NCBI RefSeq assembly: GCF_027924605.1
Contig: NZ_AP027042.1
Span: forward strand, 4,069,524 to 4,133,523
DNA from: Dyella sp. GSA-30
Lineage (GTDB): Bacteria; Pseudomonadota; Gammaproteobacteria; Xanthomonadales; Rhodanobacteraceae
Direction: 5' to 3'
DNA: 64,000 nucleotides
The position numbers were made by a program, and so were the translations under genes. Within the stretch, counting starts at the first letter, position 1; each line of letters opens with the position of its first letter. This document shows positions 38,468 to 48,700 of this stretch, in pieces. Below the pieces are notes generated by a model, which did not search any database, had not been told where the DNA came from, and saw nothing but the letters and a program-made list of their open reading frames with translations.

Positions 38468-39478
38468 GTGCCGTCCATGCAAGCCATCGAAATAAGCCAG
38501 CCCGGTCCGCCTGAGAACCTTCGTCTGACGACGCGGCCTCGCCCGCAACCTGGCAAAGGCGAGGTCTTGATCAAGGTGGCGGCATCCGGCGTGAATCGTC
38601 CGGATGTCTTTCAACGACAAGGCGCCTACCCGCCCCCGCCCGGCGCCTCGGACTTGCCCGGCCTCGAAGTCGCCGGCGTCATCGTCGAAGGCGATATCGA
38701 TCACGACAATCCATTCGGACTGAAAGTCGGCGACGAAGTCTGCGCACTGCTTGCCGGTGGCGGTTATGCGGAGTATGTCGTTGCGCCGCTTCCACAGTGT
38801 CTTCCGGTGCCACAAGGCTTTTCGGCAATCGAAGCGGCGGCCTTGCCGGAAAACTACTTTACGGTCTGGAGCAACGTCTTCGACCGCGGGCGCCTGGGAC
38901 AGGGCGAAGGCGGCGAGCATGAAAGCCTGTTGGTGCAAGGCGGCTCCAGCGGCATCGGTGTTACTGCGATCCAGCTTGCGCATGCGTTCGGGCATCGTGT
39001 GTTTGCTACGGCCGGCAGCGAAGAGAAATGCCGTGCCTGCGAAAAGCTGGGTGCCGAGAAAGCGATCAACTACAAGTCCGATGACTTCGTCAGCGCGATC
39101 CATGCATTGACCGACGGCCGTGGTGTCGACGTGATCCTGGATATGGTGGCCGGCGACTATGTGCCGCGCGAACTCGATGTACTGGCCGAAGGCGGCCGGT
39201 TGGTGGCCATCGCAACGCTGGGCGGCAACAAGGCGAATATCGATATCGCCAAGATCATGCGTCGGCGCATCACGATCACTGGCTCGACCTTGCGACCGCG
39301 TCCGGTTGCATTCAAAGGTGGCATTGCGCGTAGTTTGCACGAAAAGGTTTGGCCGCTACTCGCTGCAGGCACGGTTCGTCCGGTGATCCATCAGGTGTTT
39401 CCGGCCGCACAGGCGGCGGGTGCGCACGCCTTGATGGAGAGCAGCTCGCATATCGGGAAGATCATGTTGAGCTGGTAG
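38468..39478 (+). CDS. NAD(P)H:quinone oxidoreductase, zinc-type alcohol dehydrogenase-like (PIG3 group)
   Basis: A 336-residue medium-chain reductase of the quinone oxidoreductase type, without the zinc ligands of true alcohol dehydrogenases. GVNRPDVFQRQGAYPPPPG, LPGLEVAGVIVE and the nucleotide site VQGGSSGIGVTAIQLAH are typical of the TP53I3/PIG3 group. The GTG at 38468 is preferred because AAGGAG lies seven bases upstream, against sixteen for the next ATG. It is transcribed alone after the fad terminator. Confidence 0.9.
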   Translation: MPSMQAIEISQPGPPENLRLTTRPRPQPGKGEVLIKVAASGVNRPDVFQRQGAYPPPPGASDLPGLEVAGVIVEGDIDHDNPFGLKVGDEVCALLAGGGYAEYVVAPLPQCLPVPQGFSAIEAAALPENYFTVWSNVFDRGRLGQGEGGEHESLLVQGGSSGIGVTAIQLAHAFGHRVFATAGSEEKCRACEKLGAEKAINYKSDDFVSAIHALTDGRGVDVILDMVAGDYVPRELDVLAEGGRLVAIATLGGNKANIDIAKIMRRRITITGSTLRPRPVAFKGGIARSLHEKVWPLLAAGTVRPVIHQVFPAAQAAGAHALMESSSHIGKIMLSW

Positions 39479-39505
39479 CTCGCGCCTATAAAAACCCTTC
39501 CTATC

Positions 39506-39535
39506 CGTCATCCCGGCGAAGGCCGGGATCCAGTG
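39506..39535 (+). repeat. GTCATCCCGG-type palindromic repeat, unit 1 of inverted pair
   Basis: CGTCATCCCGGC-GAAG-GCCGGGATCCAGTG hairpin; pairs in reverse orientation with 39603-39632. The pair fills the gap between convergent genes, where it could block transcription from both sides. Confidence 0.88.
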
Positions 39536-39602
39536 GCGTCGGTTTCAGGTTTTCGCTATAGAGCAGAGGCTTGTTGTCCCTCGCGATAACCCATCACAAA
39601 AT

Positions 39603-39632
39603 CACTGGATCCCGGCCTGCGCCGGGATGACG
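39603..39632 (-). repeat. GTCATCCCGG-type palindromic repeat, unit 2 of inverted pair
   Basis: CACTGGATCCCGGCC-TGC-GCCGGGATGACG, inverted with respect to the unit at 39506-39535 and 67 bp from it; 21 bp after the stop of the GlxA-type gene. Confidence 0.88.
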
Positions 39633-39652
39633 ACTAGGGTGTTCGAGGTTCC

Positions 39653-40621
39653 TTACGTCCCACGAAAACTCCGCCGATAAGAAGCCGGCGACGTAGCAAA
39701 CGCCGCAACAAAATGCTGACGTAGCGATACGGTGGAACCGAAACCGCTCGACTCCGCAATACGATCCACGGTTTGATCGGTAGTCTCCAGCAACCGCTGT
39801 GCATGCGCCAGGCGCTGCGACAGCAGCCATTGCGTCACGCTCGTTCCCGTCGTGCGCTTGAAACGCCGGGTAAAGGTACGCCGGCTCATGGCGGCACGGT
39901 CGGCCAGTGCATCCAGGCAAAGTGGTTCACGCAGATTCGCCAGCGCCCACTCCAGGGTGCTGTTCAGACGGTCGGCATGATCCATCTTCGGCACGGGTTG
40001 TTCGATGTATTGCGCCTGCCCGCCATGACGATGCGGTGCCACCACCATGCGTCGAGCGACCCGATTGGCCACCTCGGCACCATGGTCGCGACGCAATAGA
40101 TACAGACAGCAATCGATGGCCGCGGCGGTACCTGCCGAGGTAATGATGTCGCCATCGTCCACGTACAGCACATCGCGCTTCAACAGCACCTGCGGATAGC
40201 GCTCGGCAAAATCCTCCATCCACACCCAATGCGTCGACGCGCTGCGTCCGTCGAGCAGCCCGGCTTCGGCCAGTACAAATGCCCCTAGGCACAAACCCAC
40301 GATGCGTGCGCCACGCGCATGGGCTGCCTGCAGCGCATCGAGCAAGGCTTGCGGTGGACGCTCTGTCGGATCGCGCCAGGCCGGGACAATGATCGTGTCA
40401 GCGTCAGCCAGCCGTTCCAGGCCATGCGGCGCATCGATCGAAAACCCCGCCATGGTCCGCAGAGGCCCAGGTTCGGCCGCGCAAACCACCAGCTCGTAGC
40501 GCGGCGCACCTAGCCGGGCCAGATCCTCGCCAAACACCATGCACGGCACAGCCAGGTGAAAGGGGCTGATCTGGTGGTAGGCGATCACCGCCACCGTGTT
40601 TTGTGGGCACTCCGGAGACAT
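39653..40621 (-). CDS. GlxA-family transcriptional regulator (DJ-1/PfpI + AraC domains)
   Basis: A 322-residue regulator. Residues ~8-175 are a DJ-1/PfpI amidotransferase-like sensor (VGLCLGAFVLAEAGLLDG, with the Cys at the usual nucleophile elbow; STHWVWMEDFAERYP), residues ~215-318 an AraC double helix-turn-helix (CLDALADRAAMSRRTFTRRF, VDRIAESSGFGSTVSLRQHF). GlxA-type proteins respond to amines such as glycine betaine, carnitine or arginine in Pseudomonas. It is divergent from a secreted hydrolase gene, the probable target. Confidence 0.9.
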   Translation of the reverse strand: MSPECPQNTVAVIAYHQISPFHLAVPCMVFGEDLARLGAPRYELVVCAAEPGPLRTMAGFSIDAPHGLERLADADTIIVPAWRDPTERPPQALLDALQAAHARGARIVGLCLGAFVLAEAGLLDGRSASTHWVWMEDFAERYPQVLLKRDVLYVDDGDIITSAGTAAAIDCCLYLLRRDHGAEVANRVARRMVVAPHRHGGQAQYIEQPVPKMDHADRLNSTLEWALANLREPLCLDALADRAAMSRRTFTRRFKRTTGTSVTQWLLSQRLAHAQRLLETTDQTVDRIAESSGFGSTVSLRQHFVAAFATSPASYRRSFRGT

Positions 40622-40769
40622 GGCCCGATTCTATCACTGAGTGTCCCGCGAGCCACTTCTGGGCGTTCCGCGATCGGCGAACAATGCACACCAAGCCGCC
40701 AGCTCGGCGGTATGGACTTCTCAGTACATATCAACTTGTGCTCGCAAACCTTTGATTAAGGAAATCAAT

Positions 40770-41450
40770 ATGAAAAACGCTTTGTTCGCTTCATTGGTCG
40801 CCATGACGGTCACCGGCCCGGTTGCCGCGGCAACCAACGATCACCCCACCCTGCGCGCCATCGGCGGTGCCACTGCACCGACGTCGCTCGACGCCAGGAC
40901 AACGGCCCTGCTGGTGATCGACTTCCAGAACGAGTATTTCTCGGGCAAGTTGCCGATTCCCGATGGCCGCAAGGCGCTCGACCAGGCCAGGAAGCTGGTG
41001 GGCTTCGCCGACCAGCACGGCATCGACGTGATCCACGTGCGTCACATCACGCCGGCTGGCTCACCGGTCTTCGCCGAAGGCAGTAACGGCGCCGAGATTG
41101 TCGACGGCATCAAGCCAGGCAAGAACCACACTCTACTGACCAAGAACCAGGTGAGCGTGTTCGCCAGCACGGACATCGATGCACGCCTGCGCGCCAAGGG
41201 CATCAAGACCCTGATCATCTCCGGCTTGATGACCCATGCCTGCGTTGCCGGCGCAGCGCGTGACGCGGTACCGCTGGGCTACAACGTGATCGTCGCGTCC
41301 GACGCGGTGGCTACGCGCCCGATCGATGCGTTCGACGGCAAGGGCGTGGTCTCCGCGCAGGATCTCCATCGCGCGGCGCTGACGGAAATCTCCGACGCGT
41401 TCGCCACGGTGGAACCGACAGGCGACATTCTCGCCCTGCCGGTGAACTAA
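40770..41450 (+). CDS. Secreted isochorismatase-fold cysteine hydrolase
   Basis: A 226-residue hydrolase with signal peptide (MKNALFASLVAMTVTGPVAA, cleavage near AAA-TND). The isochorismatase triad is visible: Asp in LLVIDFQNEY (~52), Lys in TLLTKNQVSVF and Cys in LMTHACVAGAARDA (~155). Family members cleave nicotinamide, N-carbamoylsarcosine, isochorismate or other amides; an exported form is uncommon. TAAGGAAA precedes the ATG. Divergent from the GlxA-type regulator; convergent with the next gene (6 bp). Confidence 0.88.
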   Translation: MKNALFASLVAMTVTGPVAAATNDHPTLRAIGGATAPTSLDARTTALLVIDFQNEYFSGKLPIPDGRKALDQARKLVGFADQHGIDVIHVRHITPAGSPVFAEGSNGAEIVDGIKPGKNHTLLTKNQVSVFASTDIDARLRAKGIKTLIISGLMTHACVAGAARDAVPLGYNVIVASDAVATRPIDAFDGKGVVSAQDLHRAALTEISDAFATVEPTGDILALPVN

Positions 41451-41456
41451 GGCCGG

Positions 41457-41813
41457 CTACGCCAGACGAGCTCCGTTGGGAACGCTGCGTTCAACCGTCG
41501 TCACCACGATGCCTTCGTCGGTATGAAAACCGGTCAGCAAAAACTGGGAACGGAACGGACCGATCTGCTTTTCGGGGAAGTTGATCACCCCGACGATCTG
41601 TCGCCCAAGCAGATCGTCGGGCTTGTAGATGCCGGCGATCTGCGCGCTGGTTTTCTTTTCGCCATACGGGCCGAAATCCACCCACACCTTCAATGCCGGC
41701 TTGCGTGCTTCGGGGAACGGTTCCACGCGCACCACGGTGCCGGCCACGATCAATACCTTTTCGAAATCGCCCCAGCTGATGGAATCGACCTCTTGTGCGA
41801 TAACGTTGCTCAT
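41457..41813 (-). CDS. CsaA-like tRNA-binding domain protein
   Basis: A 118-residue protein with the EMAP/CsaA-type tRNA-binding OB fold (ISWGDFEKVLIVAGTVVRVE, KPALKVWVDFG, SAQIAGIYKPDDLLGRQIVGVINF, RSQFLLTGF). CsaA has chaperone-like activity in Bacillus; YgjH is the E. coli relative. Its ATG overlaps the stop of the FAD oxidoreductase gene (ATGA) and GGAAGG abuts it, so translation is coupled to the upstream gene. Confidence 0.9.
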   Translation of the reverse strand: MSNVIAQEVDSISWGDFEKVLIVAGTVVRVEPFPEARKPALKVWVDFGPYGEKKTSAQIAGIYKPDDLLGRQIVGVINFPEKQIGPFRSQFLLTGFHTDEGIVVTTVERSVPNGARLA

Positions 41814-43099
41814 CCTTCCAGTCTCGTCTTGAACCAGTCTTTGCCCTGCTGCCACCAGTAGCCGGCCTGCGCCGCGAGGTAACCGATGGGGCGATAGGTA
41901 TTATCCAGGCCGTAGTGCGCAAACGGTTTCCATGCCTCGCTGCCTTCGGCTAATGCCGCCGCCAGCAGTTCGCCGGCGGCACAGGTCGGTGCCAGGCCGT
42001 GACCGCCAAAGGCCTGCGCCCACCATAGGCCATCGCCACGCGTGCCGATCTGCGGCATCTGATGACGTGCATAGCTCATCAGACCCGACCAAGCATAGTC
42101 GACGCGTGTACCTTTGAGCGACGGGAACACGCGCAGCAGATCGTTCATCAACAACCGCTGCACCCCTCGCGCGGAACGATCGCGCACCGAGATGCGTCCA
42201 CCCCACAACAAACGCGAGTCCGACAGCGGCCGGTAGTAGTCGAACGCAAACCGCGAGTCGTAGATGGCAGCGCGTGTACGAAGGATGTCACCTATCCGCT
42301 CACCCAAGGGCTCGGTGACCATCACATACGTAGCGATCGGCAGGATGGCGCGATCGATCTGGCGATGCAGACCGCCGAGATAACCGCCACAGGCCAGCAC
42401 GACCTGATCGGCCAGGATTTCTCCATGTGCCGCACTGATGCACCATCGCGCGCCCTCGCGCCGTACACGCCACACATCGGTTTCTTCATGAATACGCACG
42501 CCCTGCTCGCTCGCCGCCTTGGCCAGGCCAATGGCGAAATTGAGCGGATGCAGATGCAGCGCATTGCGCTCGTACAGGCCGTCGAAATAACGTTCGCTGC
42601 GTACCAGCTCGCGTAATCGGTCGCGTTCGAGCCAGGTCCAGTCCACGCCATAATGTTCGGCCAACAACTGCTGACGTTGGCGCAAGACACCCGGATCGCG
42701 GAACCAGTTCGCCCAGATCACGCCTTCATCGACCACGTCGCATGCGATGGCGTAACGGCGGGTCAGCTGCCGGATACGTTCTACTGCATCGGTCGTGCGC
42801 TGGAACATGGCTCGCGCCAGCTCCGCGCCATGTGCATCGAGCAGGGCTTGTTCGCCCAGCGAATAGCCGGCGAATACGAAACCGCCGTTGCGTCCCGAAG
42901 CGCCAAACCCGACCTGCTCGCGCTCCAGCAGAACCACATCGTGCACGCCGCGCTCGGCCAGTCCCAACGCCGTGTGCAGCCCGGCGAAACCGCCCCCAAT
43001 GATGGCCACCTTGGCTTCGCTACGGCCTTGCAACGGCGCGTACGCGGGATACGCGTTGGCCGTGGCGCGGTAGTAGGAAGCGGGGGACGTGTTCTTCAT
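41810..43099 (-). CDS. FAD-dependent oxidoreductase (glutamylputrescine-oxidase/OrdL-like)
   Basis: A 429-residue amine-oxidising flavoprotein of the DAO fold. The dinucleotide site is VAIIGGGFAGLHTALGLAERG (given here as GGGFAGLHTALGLA, ~residues 33-47), with GFGASGRNGGFVF downstream and WWAQAFGGHGLAP near the C-terminus. Relatives include PuuB and OrdL, which act on glutamyl-putrescine or related amines. The ATG at 43099 is taken; a TTG at 43123 would add eight residues. It is coupled to the CsaA gene. Substrate unproven. Confidence 0.88.
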   Translation of the reverse strand: MKNTSPASYYRATANAYPAYAPLQGRSEAKVAIIGGGFAGLHTALGLAERGVHDVVLLEREQVGFGASGRNGGFVFAGYSLGEQALLDAHGAELARAMFQRTTDAVERIRQLTRRYAIACDVVDEGVIWANWFRDPGVLRQRQQLLAEHYGVDWTWLERDRLRELVRSERYFDGLYERNALHLHPLNFAIGLAKAASEQGVRIHEETDVWRVRREGARWCISAAHGEILADQVVLACGGYLGGLHRQIDRAILPIATYVMVTEPLGERIGDILRTRAAIYDSRFAFDYYRPLSDSRLLWGGRISVRDRSARGVQRLLMNDLLRVFPSLKGTRVDYAWSGLMSYARHQMPQIGTRGDGLWWAQAFGGHGLAPTCAAGELLAAALAEGSEAWKPFAHYGLDNTYRPIGYLAAQAGYWWQQGKDWFKTRLEG

Positions 43100-43154
43100 T
43101 CGTGTCTGAGATGCTTGATGCAACGATAAGGTTGGGAGGATAGCGCCAAGAGCG

Positions 43155-43282
43155 CCCCCTCACCCCAACCCTCTCCCCCGGCAAGCCAGGGGAGAGGGAG
43201 CTAAAGCCGGCACGTTTCGATCTTGCCTCAAGCTGCTCCCTCTCCCCTGGCTCCGCCGGGGGAGAGGGCTGGGGTGAGGGGG
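43155..43282. repeat. Double-hairpin intergenic repeat, copy C
   Basis: Third copy: outer CCCCCTCACCCC arms, inner CCCTCTCCCC hairpins, core GTTTCGATCTTGC shared with copy B. It occupies most of the gap between the FAD oxidoreductase start and the pbpC stop, both minus strand. Confidence 0.9.
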
Positions 43283-43287
43283 TGCTC

Positions 43288-45681
43288 TTACTCCACCAGA
43301 CTCACACCAAGCGCCCGCTGATCACTCTGCCCCCGATCATCCACCACACGCACCGAATAATTCCCCGCCCCCGGCGCATCCCAGAACAGCAACTCGCCGG
43401 GCGCGCTATGCCCGATATAGGCATCGTTGACGAACCAATAAAGCTGACGCACGGCCGCATCGCTATTGGCACTGAAACCGATGCGATCGTCACCCTGCTT
43501 TTTCAGCCGCATGGTGTAGATACTTCCGCGCAAGGGCGAGGTGATTCTTGGCGGTTCGCCTTCGGCCGCGCCGCCATCGACGCAGGCATCGTTCTGCGGC
43601 GGCTTTCGGCGTGGCATACCGGCCTGCACGAAGACCCGTTGCAATTCGGACGGCCAGTATTCGTAGACCTCGATATGCGTGAGCTTGCCGGCATAGGGCG
43701 GACACGCCGGTTTGCCCGTGGCATCGTCGATCACCACCGGCCTGTGCACCTGACTGACACGAATCGGCGACTTGCCAGGAATGAACCAGGTGTAGCCCTT
43801 TTGCGGACACCACTGGTTAGGCAGATCGCCACTGGCCAGACAGATTTGCTCACGTTTCAGATTGGCCGGCATGTGGTGGATGGGCTCGGACATGCCCGGC
43901 CATTGCGCACGCATCGCGTCGACGATCTGAAAGAACAAAGGCGCTGCCGCTTCCACGCCGATAAAGGCCGGATTGCCGCTGCCGTCGAAATTGCCGACCC
44001 ACACGATCAATACATAGGGGCCGAAACTGCCGGACGTCCAGGCATCTCGAAACGCCCATGACGTGCCTGTTTTCCAGTAGACCGGTACGCGCGACGGATT
44101 CGCACCGGACGCCTCGTCCGGACGCGGATTCTGCCGCAGCATGTCCATCACCATGAAGCTGGCTTCTTCGCTGATCAGTCGCGTGCCGGTAGAGGCAGGA
44201 TCGGACGCAAGCCAGCGCAGCGGCTTCAGCTCACCGCGGTTGGCCAGCATCGCGTAGAGGCCCGCCTCTTCCTGCATGGTCACCTCGCCACCACCGAGCA
44301 CCAACGCCAGCCCATAGTGTTTTTCGCTGGCCATGCGGCTGATGCCTGCCGCACGCAGGAATTGATACAGGCTGGGCTGCTGCAGCTGCGACGCCACCCA
44401 GACAGCGGGAATATTACGACTGCGAATCAATGCATCGGTCGCAGTGATCGGCCCGAGGAAATGGCCGTCGAAATTTTCCGGCGTATACGGACCGAACGAG
44501 GTCGGCACATCGCGCAATACCGTCTGCGGATGCAGTACGCCCTGATCGAAGCCCAGCGCGTAGATGAAAGGTTTCAGAGTCGAACCGGGCGAACGCTTGG
44601 CCTGTGTCCCGTTGACCTGCCCCTGGATGCCCGCGTCCGCATAGTTGGCCGAACCGACCAATGCCTTGACGCTCATATCGCGCGTATCGACCAGGATGGC
44701 TGCTGCGTTGCGTATACCTTGCGCATCGCCACGCTGGACAAAATGAGCGACTTGGCGCTCCAGCGTGTGCTGCATATCCAGGTCCAGCGTCGTGGCGATA
44801 CGGCTGTCTACGGCGTCGCCTTCGACACGCCGTGTCGCCAGGATCTGTTCGACCGCGTGCGGCGCTTCGAACGGCAGCTGCGATAACGGGCGCAGATTGA
44901 GCGGCAACGAAAACAGCGGCTTCAATGCGGCGTCGCTTGGATGCCCATGCAGCCAGCGTTCGTAGAGTCGATTGCGCGAGTCGGCCAGATACTTGCTGAT
45001 GATGCCGATCGGTGCATCGCTATCGAGCGATGGCGCACGCAAGCGGCGACTCGGATCCTGCGGTATCACCGCCAGCGTCAATGCCTCGGGTAGATTCAAT
45101 GCCGCTGGCGATTTGTCGAAATACGCGAGACTGGCCGCACCTACACCTTCGACGTTGCGGCCATAAGGCGCGTAATTCAGATACGCCTCGAGGATCTGCT
45201 GCTTGGAGTAGAACATCTCCAGCCGCACCGCAAGACCAACCTGGCGCAGCTTGCCCCATGGCGAACGGGTGTTGAGGCGATACAGCAGGCGTGCCAGCTG
45301 CATGGTGATGGTCGAACCACCTTGTGGGTTACCGTGGCGCACATAGGTCACCCAGGCGCCGCGCAACAGACCATACGGATTGAAACCCGGATGCCAGCGA
45401 AACCAGCGGTCCTCGTGCAATTGCACGGCGTCGACCAGTGCCGGCGACATGTCTTTCAGCGGCACCCACAGACGATAACGATCATCGTCGGCCAGGGTCA
45501 GACGCATCAATCGGCCGCGATCGTCGTAGACCGCGGTCGATGACGGCAGGTAATCACGCAACGACTGATGCGGCCACACACGGATGCCGACCAGTACGCA
45601 CACGATCAACCCCGCGCCGACCAGCCAGTTCTGCCAGCGTTTGATCCAGCGGATGAACGCCTGGGTTATCGAGTACGGCAA
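43288..45681 (-). CDS. pbpC: Penicillin-binding protein 1C
   Basis: A 797-residue bifunctional peptidoglycan synthase-like protein. One N-terminal membrane helix (WLVGAGLIVCVLVGIRVW), the GT51 glycosyltransferase (HEDRWFRWHPGFNP, GGSTITMQLARLLY, ~residues 65-230), the transpeptidase (SPGSTLKPF active Ser, SRNIPA, KTGTSWAFRD, ~300-570) and a BiPBP_C domain. The start codon appears to be TTG at 45681; no ATG fits before the membrane helix. It follows yfhM by 56 bp, a conserved pair. Confidence 0.95.
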   Translation of the reverse strand: MPYSITQAFIRWIKRWQNWLVGAGLIVCVLVGIRVWPHQSLRDYLPSSTAVYDDRGRLMRLTLADDDRYRLWVPLKDMSPALVDAVQLHEDRWFRWHPGFNPYGLLRGAWVTYVRHGNPQGGSTITMQLARLLYRLNTRSPWGKLRQVGLAVRLEMFYSKQQILEAYLNYAPYGRNVEGVGAASLAYFDKSPAALNLPEALTLAVIPQDPSRRLRAPSLDSDAPIGIISKYLADSRNRLYERWLHGHPSDAALKPLFSLPLNLRPLSQLPFEAPHAVEQILATRRVEGDAVDSRIATTLDLDMQHTLERQVAHFVQRGDAQGIRNAAAILVDTRDMSVKALVGSANYADAGIQGQVNGTQAKRSPGSTLKPFIYALGFDQGVLHPQTVLRDVPTSFGPYTPENFDGHFLGPITATDALIRSRNIPAVWVASQLQQPSLYQFLRAAGISRMASEKHYGLALVLGGGEVTMQEEAGLYAMLANRGELKPLRWLASDPASTGTRLISEEASFMVMDMLRQNPRPDEASGANPSRVPVYWKTGTSWAFRDAWTSGSFGPYVLIVWVGNFDGSGNPAFIGVEAAAPLFFQIVDAMRAQWPGMSEPIHHMPANLKREQICLASGDLPNQWCPQKGYTWFIPGKSPIRVSQVHRPVVIDDATGKPACPPYAGKLTHIEVYEYWPSELQRVFVQAGMPRRKPPQNDACVDGGAAEGEPPRITSPLRGSIYTMRLKKQGDDRIGFSANSDAAVRQLYWFVNDAYIGHSAPGELLFWDAPGAGNYSVRVVDDRGQSDQRALGVSLVE

Positions 45682-45702
45682 CTTAGCTCACGCTCATTCG
45701 AT

Positions 45703-45729
45703 GCCGCTCTCCCAGGACGGGAGAGCGGC
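45703..45729 (-). terminator. Hairpin between yfhM and pbpC
   Basis: A perfect 11-bp stem (GCCGCTCTCCC / GGGAGAGCGGC) with loop AGGAC, 8 bp after the yfhM stop and 22 bp before the TTG of pbpC. No T-run follows, so it is more likely an attenuator, RNA-stability element or repeat remnant than a full terminator. It would lower pbpC relative to yfhM. Confidence 0.6.
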
Positions 45730-45737
45730 GCTGTCGC

Positions 45738-48700
45738 TTACGGTTTGCGTACGACGGTCAGGATGGCGCCACCGGGTGCGCGTGCCTGAATCTTGCGGTC
45801 GTACAAGGACTCGCCAAAGGCCGGCGGCACGATGAACTTGCCCGCATTGGTCGCCTTGATGCGATAGACGAACTCGCCCACATTGGGTGTGGCCTCGCCA
45901 TAGAGCACGACGCGGTCTTCGCGCACGTCCGCGTATTGCAAGGTCCAGCTCGATTGACCCACGCCGATCGGCGAACGCCATGCGCTGGCCGCGACGGTGC
46001 TGTCACCGCCCTGGTCGTTTTCGCTGTCGTCCGCGGCCTGTTGATCGGCGACGGGCGGTGGCGGCTGGATGACCGGCTCGAAGCCGCCCGGCAGCAGGTC
46101 GACAATGGCCAAGTCGCCAACGGAGACGTTGGTGGTGGAACGGATCTTCAGATGAACGTCGATTTCCTGACCGATGGTCACCTGATCCAGCGCCTTGCCG
46201 TTGGTGTCGGTGTAGTCGCGGGTGATCTCCACGCCCTCACGCTCGGCCTTGGTCGGGGCGTCACGATCGTAGCCACCCTGACTGACCACATACCATGCCG
46301 GCAAGGTGGTGCCGTTGGTGAAGCGCAGGCGTGCATCGGACGGTGTCCAGCTACCGTTCTGCAGCATGCCCTCGACCTTGCCGATGGATCTTACGTTGCC
46401 ATCGGCCTTGACCGCAGCGATATCCAGCTTCGCCACTTCGCCTTGCGCCTGATCGGCATAGGCATCGAGTGCAAGGATCGTCATCGACGAGGAATAGGTA
46501 TTGAACCACCCGTTCTGCAGCGGACGCACGATGTTCTCGAACGCTTGCGGCGGCAGGCTCTTGAGCTGGTCGGGGAAATGCTTGGCCAGCAGATAGAGCG
46601 TGATCGAATCGCGGGTCAGCGGATCGTAGTAGTAGTGATAACTCCAGGGCTCGCGACTGCCTTCGCTAGACAGCATCTTCAACGGACCGGCAAGCATCTG
46701 GCCAGCCAGCTTGTCCTGCTTGAGCAACTTGTAGGATGCAGCAATCCACGCCGCCGTCAGATCGTCCTTCCATTCCTTCGGCTGTGTTTCGCTCAGGCGC
46801 TTCTGCAACGACGCCAGATAGTTGGTGGTGACGTTGCCCTGGCGAGTCAGCAGATAGATGGCATAGGCACGCTGGCGCAAGGCTTCGATCGAGTCGCCAC
46901 TATCGTCGGCAGCGATCTGCTTCAGGAAACCATTGCCGGCGTCGAACATATCGCGCGGCACGGCCAGACCACGGTCGCGCGCTTCGAGCATGAAGTGCAT
47001 CGCGTAGTCGGTCAGGAAGGCATCGCCGTCCGGCGTCGCGGTCCACAGGCTGAAGCCACCCTGCCCGTTCTGGCGCGTATGCAGTGCGTCGTACAGGCTC
47101 GCCAACGACTCCGCTTGCGTCTTGCCACCAGTGTTCTGCGACGCCATCAGCACCTGCTTGAACTCCGGGCGCTGTCCAAATACCAGCGCCGGCATCGAGC
47201 TGCTGAGTATCTGCTCGGTGCAGTAGTGCTCGAAATCGACCAGATAGGACGTCAGGCCCTGGGCCAGCACGAGCGGCAGGTTCGACATCGCCACATTGCG
47301 TTTGGCATAGGCGTCGTACAACTTGCGCACGCCCGTGAAATCCGCCTTGTTGCCCGCTTCGACCTTGCCGATGCCGACTGTGGTGCGGAACGCGGCCGCC
47401 GGACGTACCGAAAGGTCAACGCTCTGCTTGGCCGACTTGTCACCGTAGGCCGCACTGAAGGTCAGGTTGCCCGAGCCCAGCTGATCGGTCGCCTTGACCC
47501 GGAACAGCGCCACGCCTTCGCGCATTTCGCCCAGACTGATGCTCTGCGTCGCATTGCCGACCAACTGCAATTGCGGGCCGGTCTTCAAGGTCACCGATAC
47601 CGGCACCTGCTTGCCGCCCAGCCCGGTGAGATTGTTTGCCACGCCGACGCTTACTTCGACTTCGTCGCCTGGTGCCAATGTGGTCGGCACGTTCGGCGAC
47701 AGCACGAAGTCGCCGCGCACCGTAGTGGCGCCTTCGAAGGTACCGATCTTTTCTGGCGAGACCGCCACGGCCATCACACGCAGCTTGCCGTTGAAGTAAT
47801 CGGGCACGTGATAGGTCACCTCCTTCTCGCCATCGACATCGACGATGCCGGACCAGTAGGCCACTGGCTTGTCGCGTTTGCGCTTGAACGGGTTCAGCTG
47901 ACGACCGATCGCACCATCCGCATCGCCGCCCGGCGCGGCCATCGCCATCAGTTTCTCGAAGTCCGGCAGGATCAGGTCGAGAATCTGCGAGGTGCCCACT
48001 TCCAGCATGCGCTTGCGAAAGAAGTACTTCAGCGGATCGCCCAGCTTGTAGCGCGCGACCTGCAGGATGCCTTCGTCCACGGCGAAGATCACCGCTTTGG
48101 TCGGCTGGGTCGAGGTCAGCTTCAAGGTGACGTCCTGCCCCGGCTTCACCATGGCCGGCGCATCGACCTTGATGTCGTTGCGGCGGGCATCGAGGTTGAC
48201 CGAGAACGGCACCACGCCGTAGCTCAGCGGGCTCATGAAGATTTCATCCGACGACGGATCGCGGATGTACTGCACGTTGATGTAACCGTTGCCTTCGAAA
48301 TCCGCTGGCACCGTGATGTGCTGGACCGAGCTGGTGGTATCGGCATGGAACCATGCATGCGCATAGACCTTGTCACGCTCGATGGTGATCAGGCCGCTAC
48401 CGGCATACGGTGCGCGCACCGCGATCTCAACCGACTCGCCCTGTGCATAGTCCTTCTTGCTGAGATTGAGCTGCAACTCGGCATTGCGGTCGAGCGAACG
48501 CGACACATTGGCGTCGCCCGCCACGCTGTATTCGACTCGGTTTACTTCCTTTCGGTCCGTACGAAGGATTACCAGCGCATAATTGCCTGGCTTGTCCGTC
48601 GGCAGAGTGTAGTCGGAGCCACCGGCGGGAATGGTCAGCGGCTGTTCGCTGATCGGTACTTCCTTGAGCTTGGACTCGTACTTGTAGACGCCCGAGTTCT

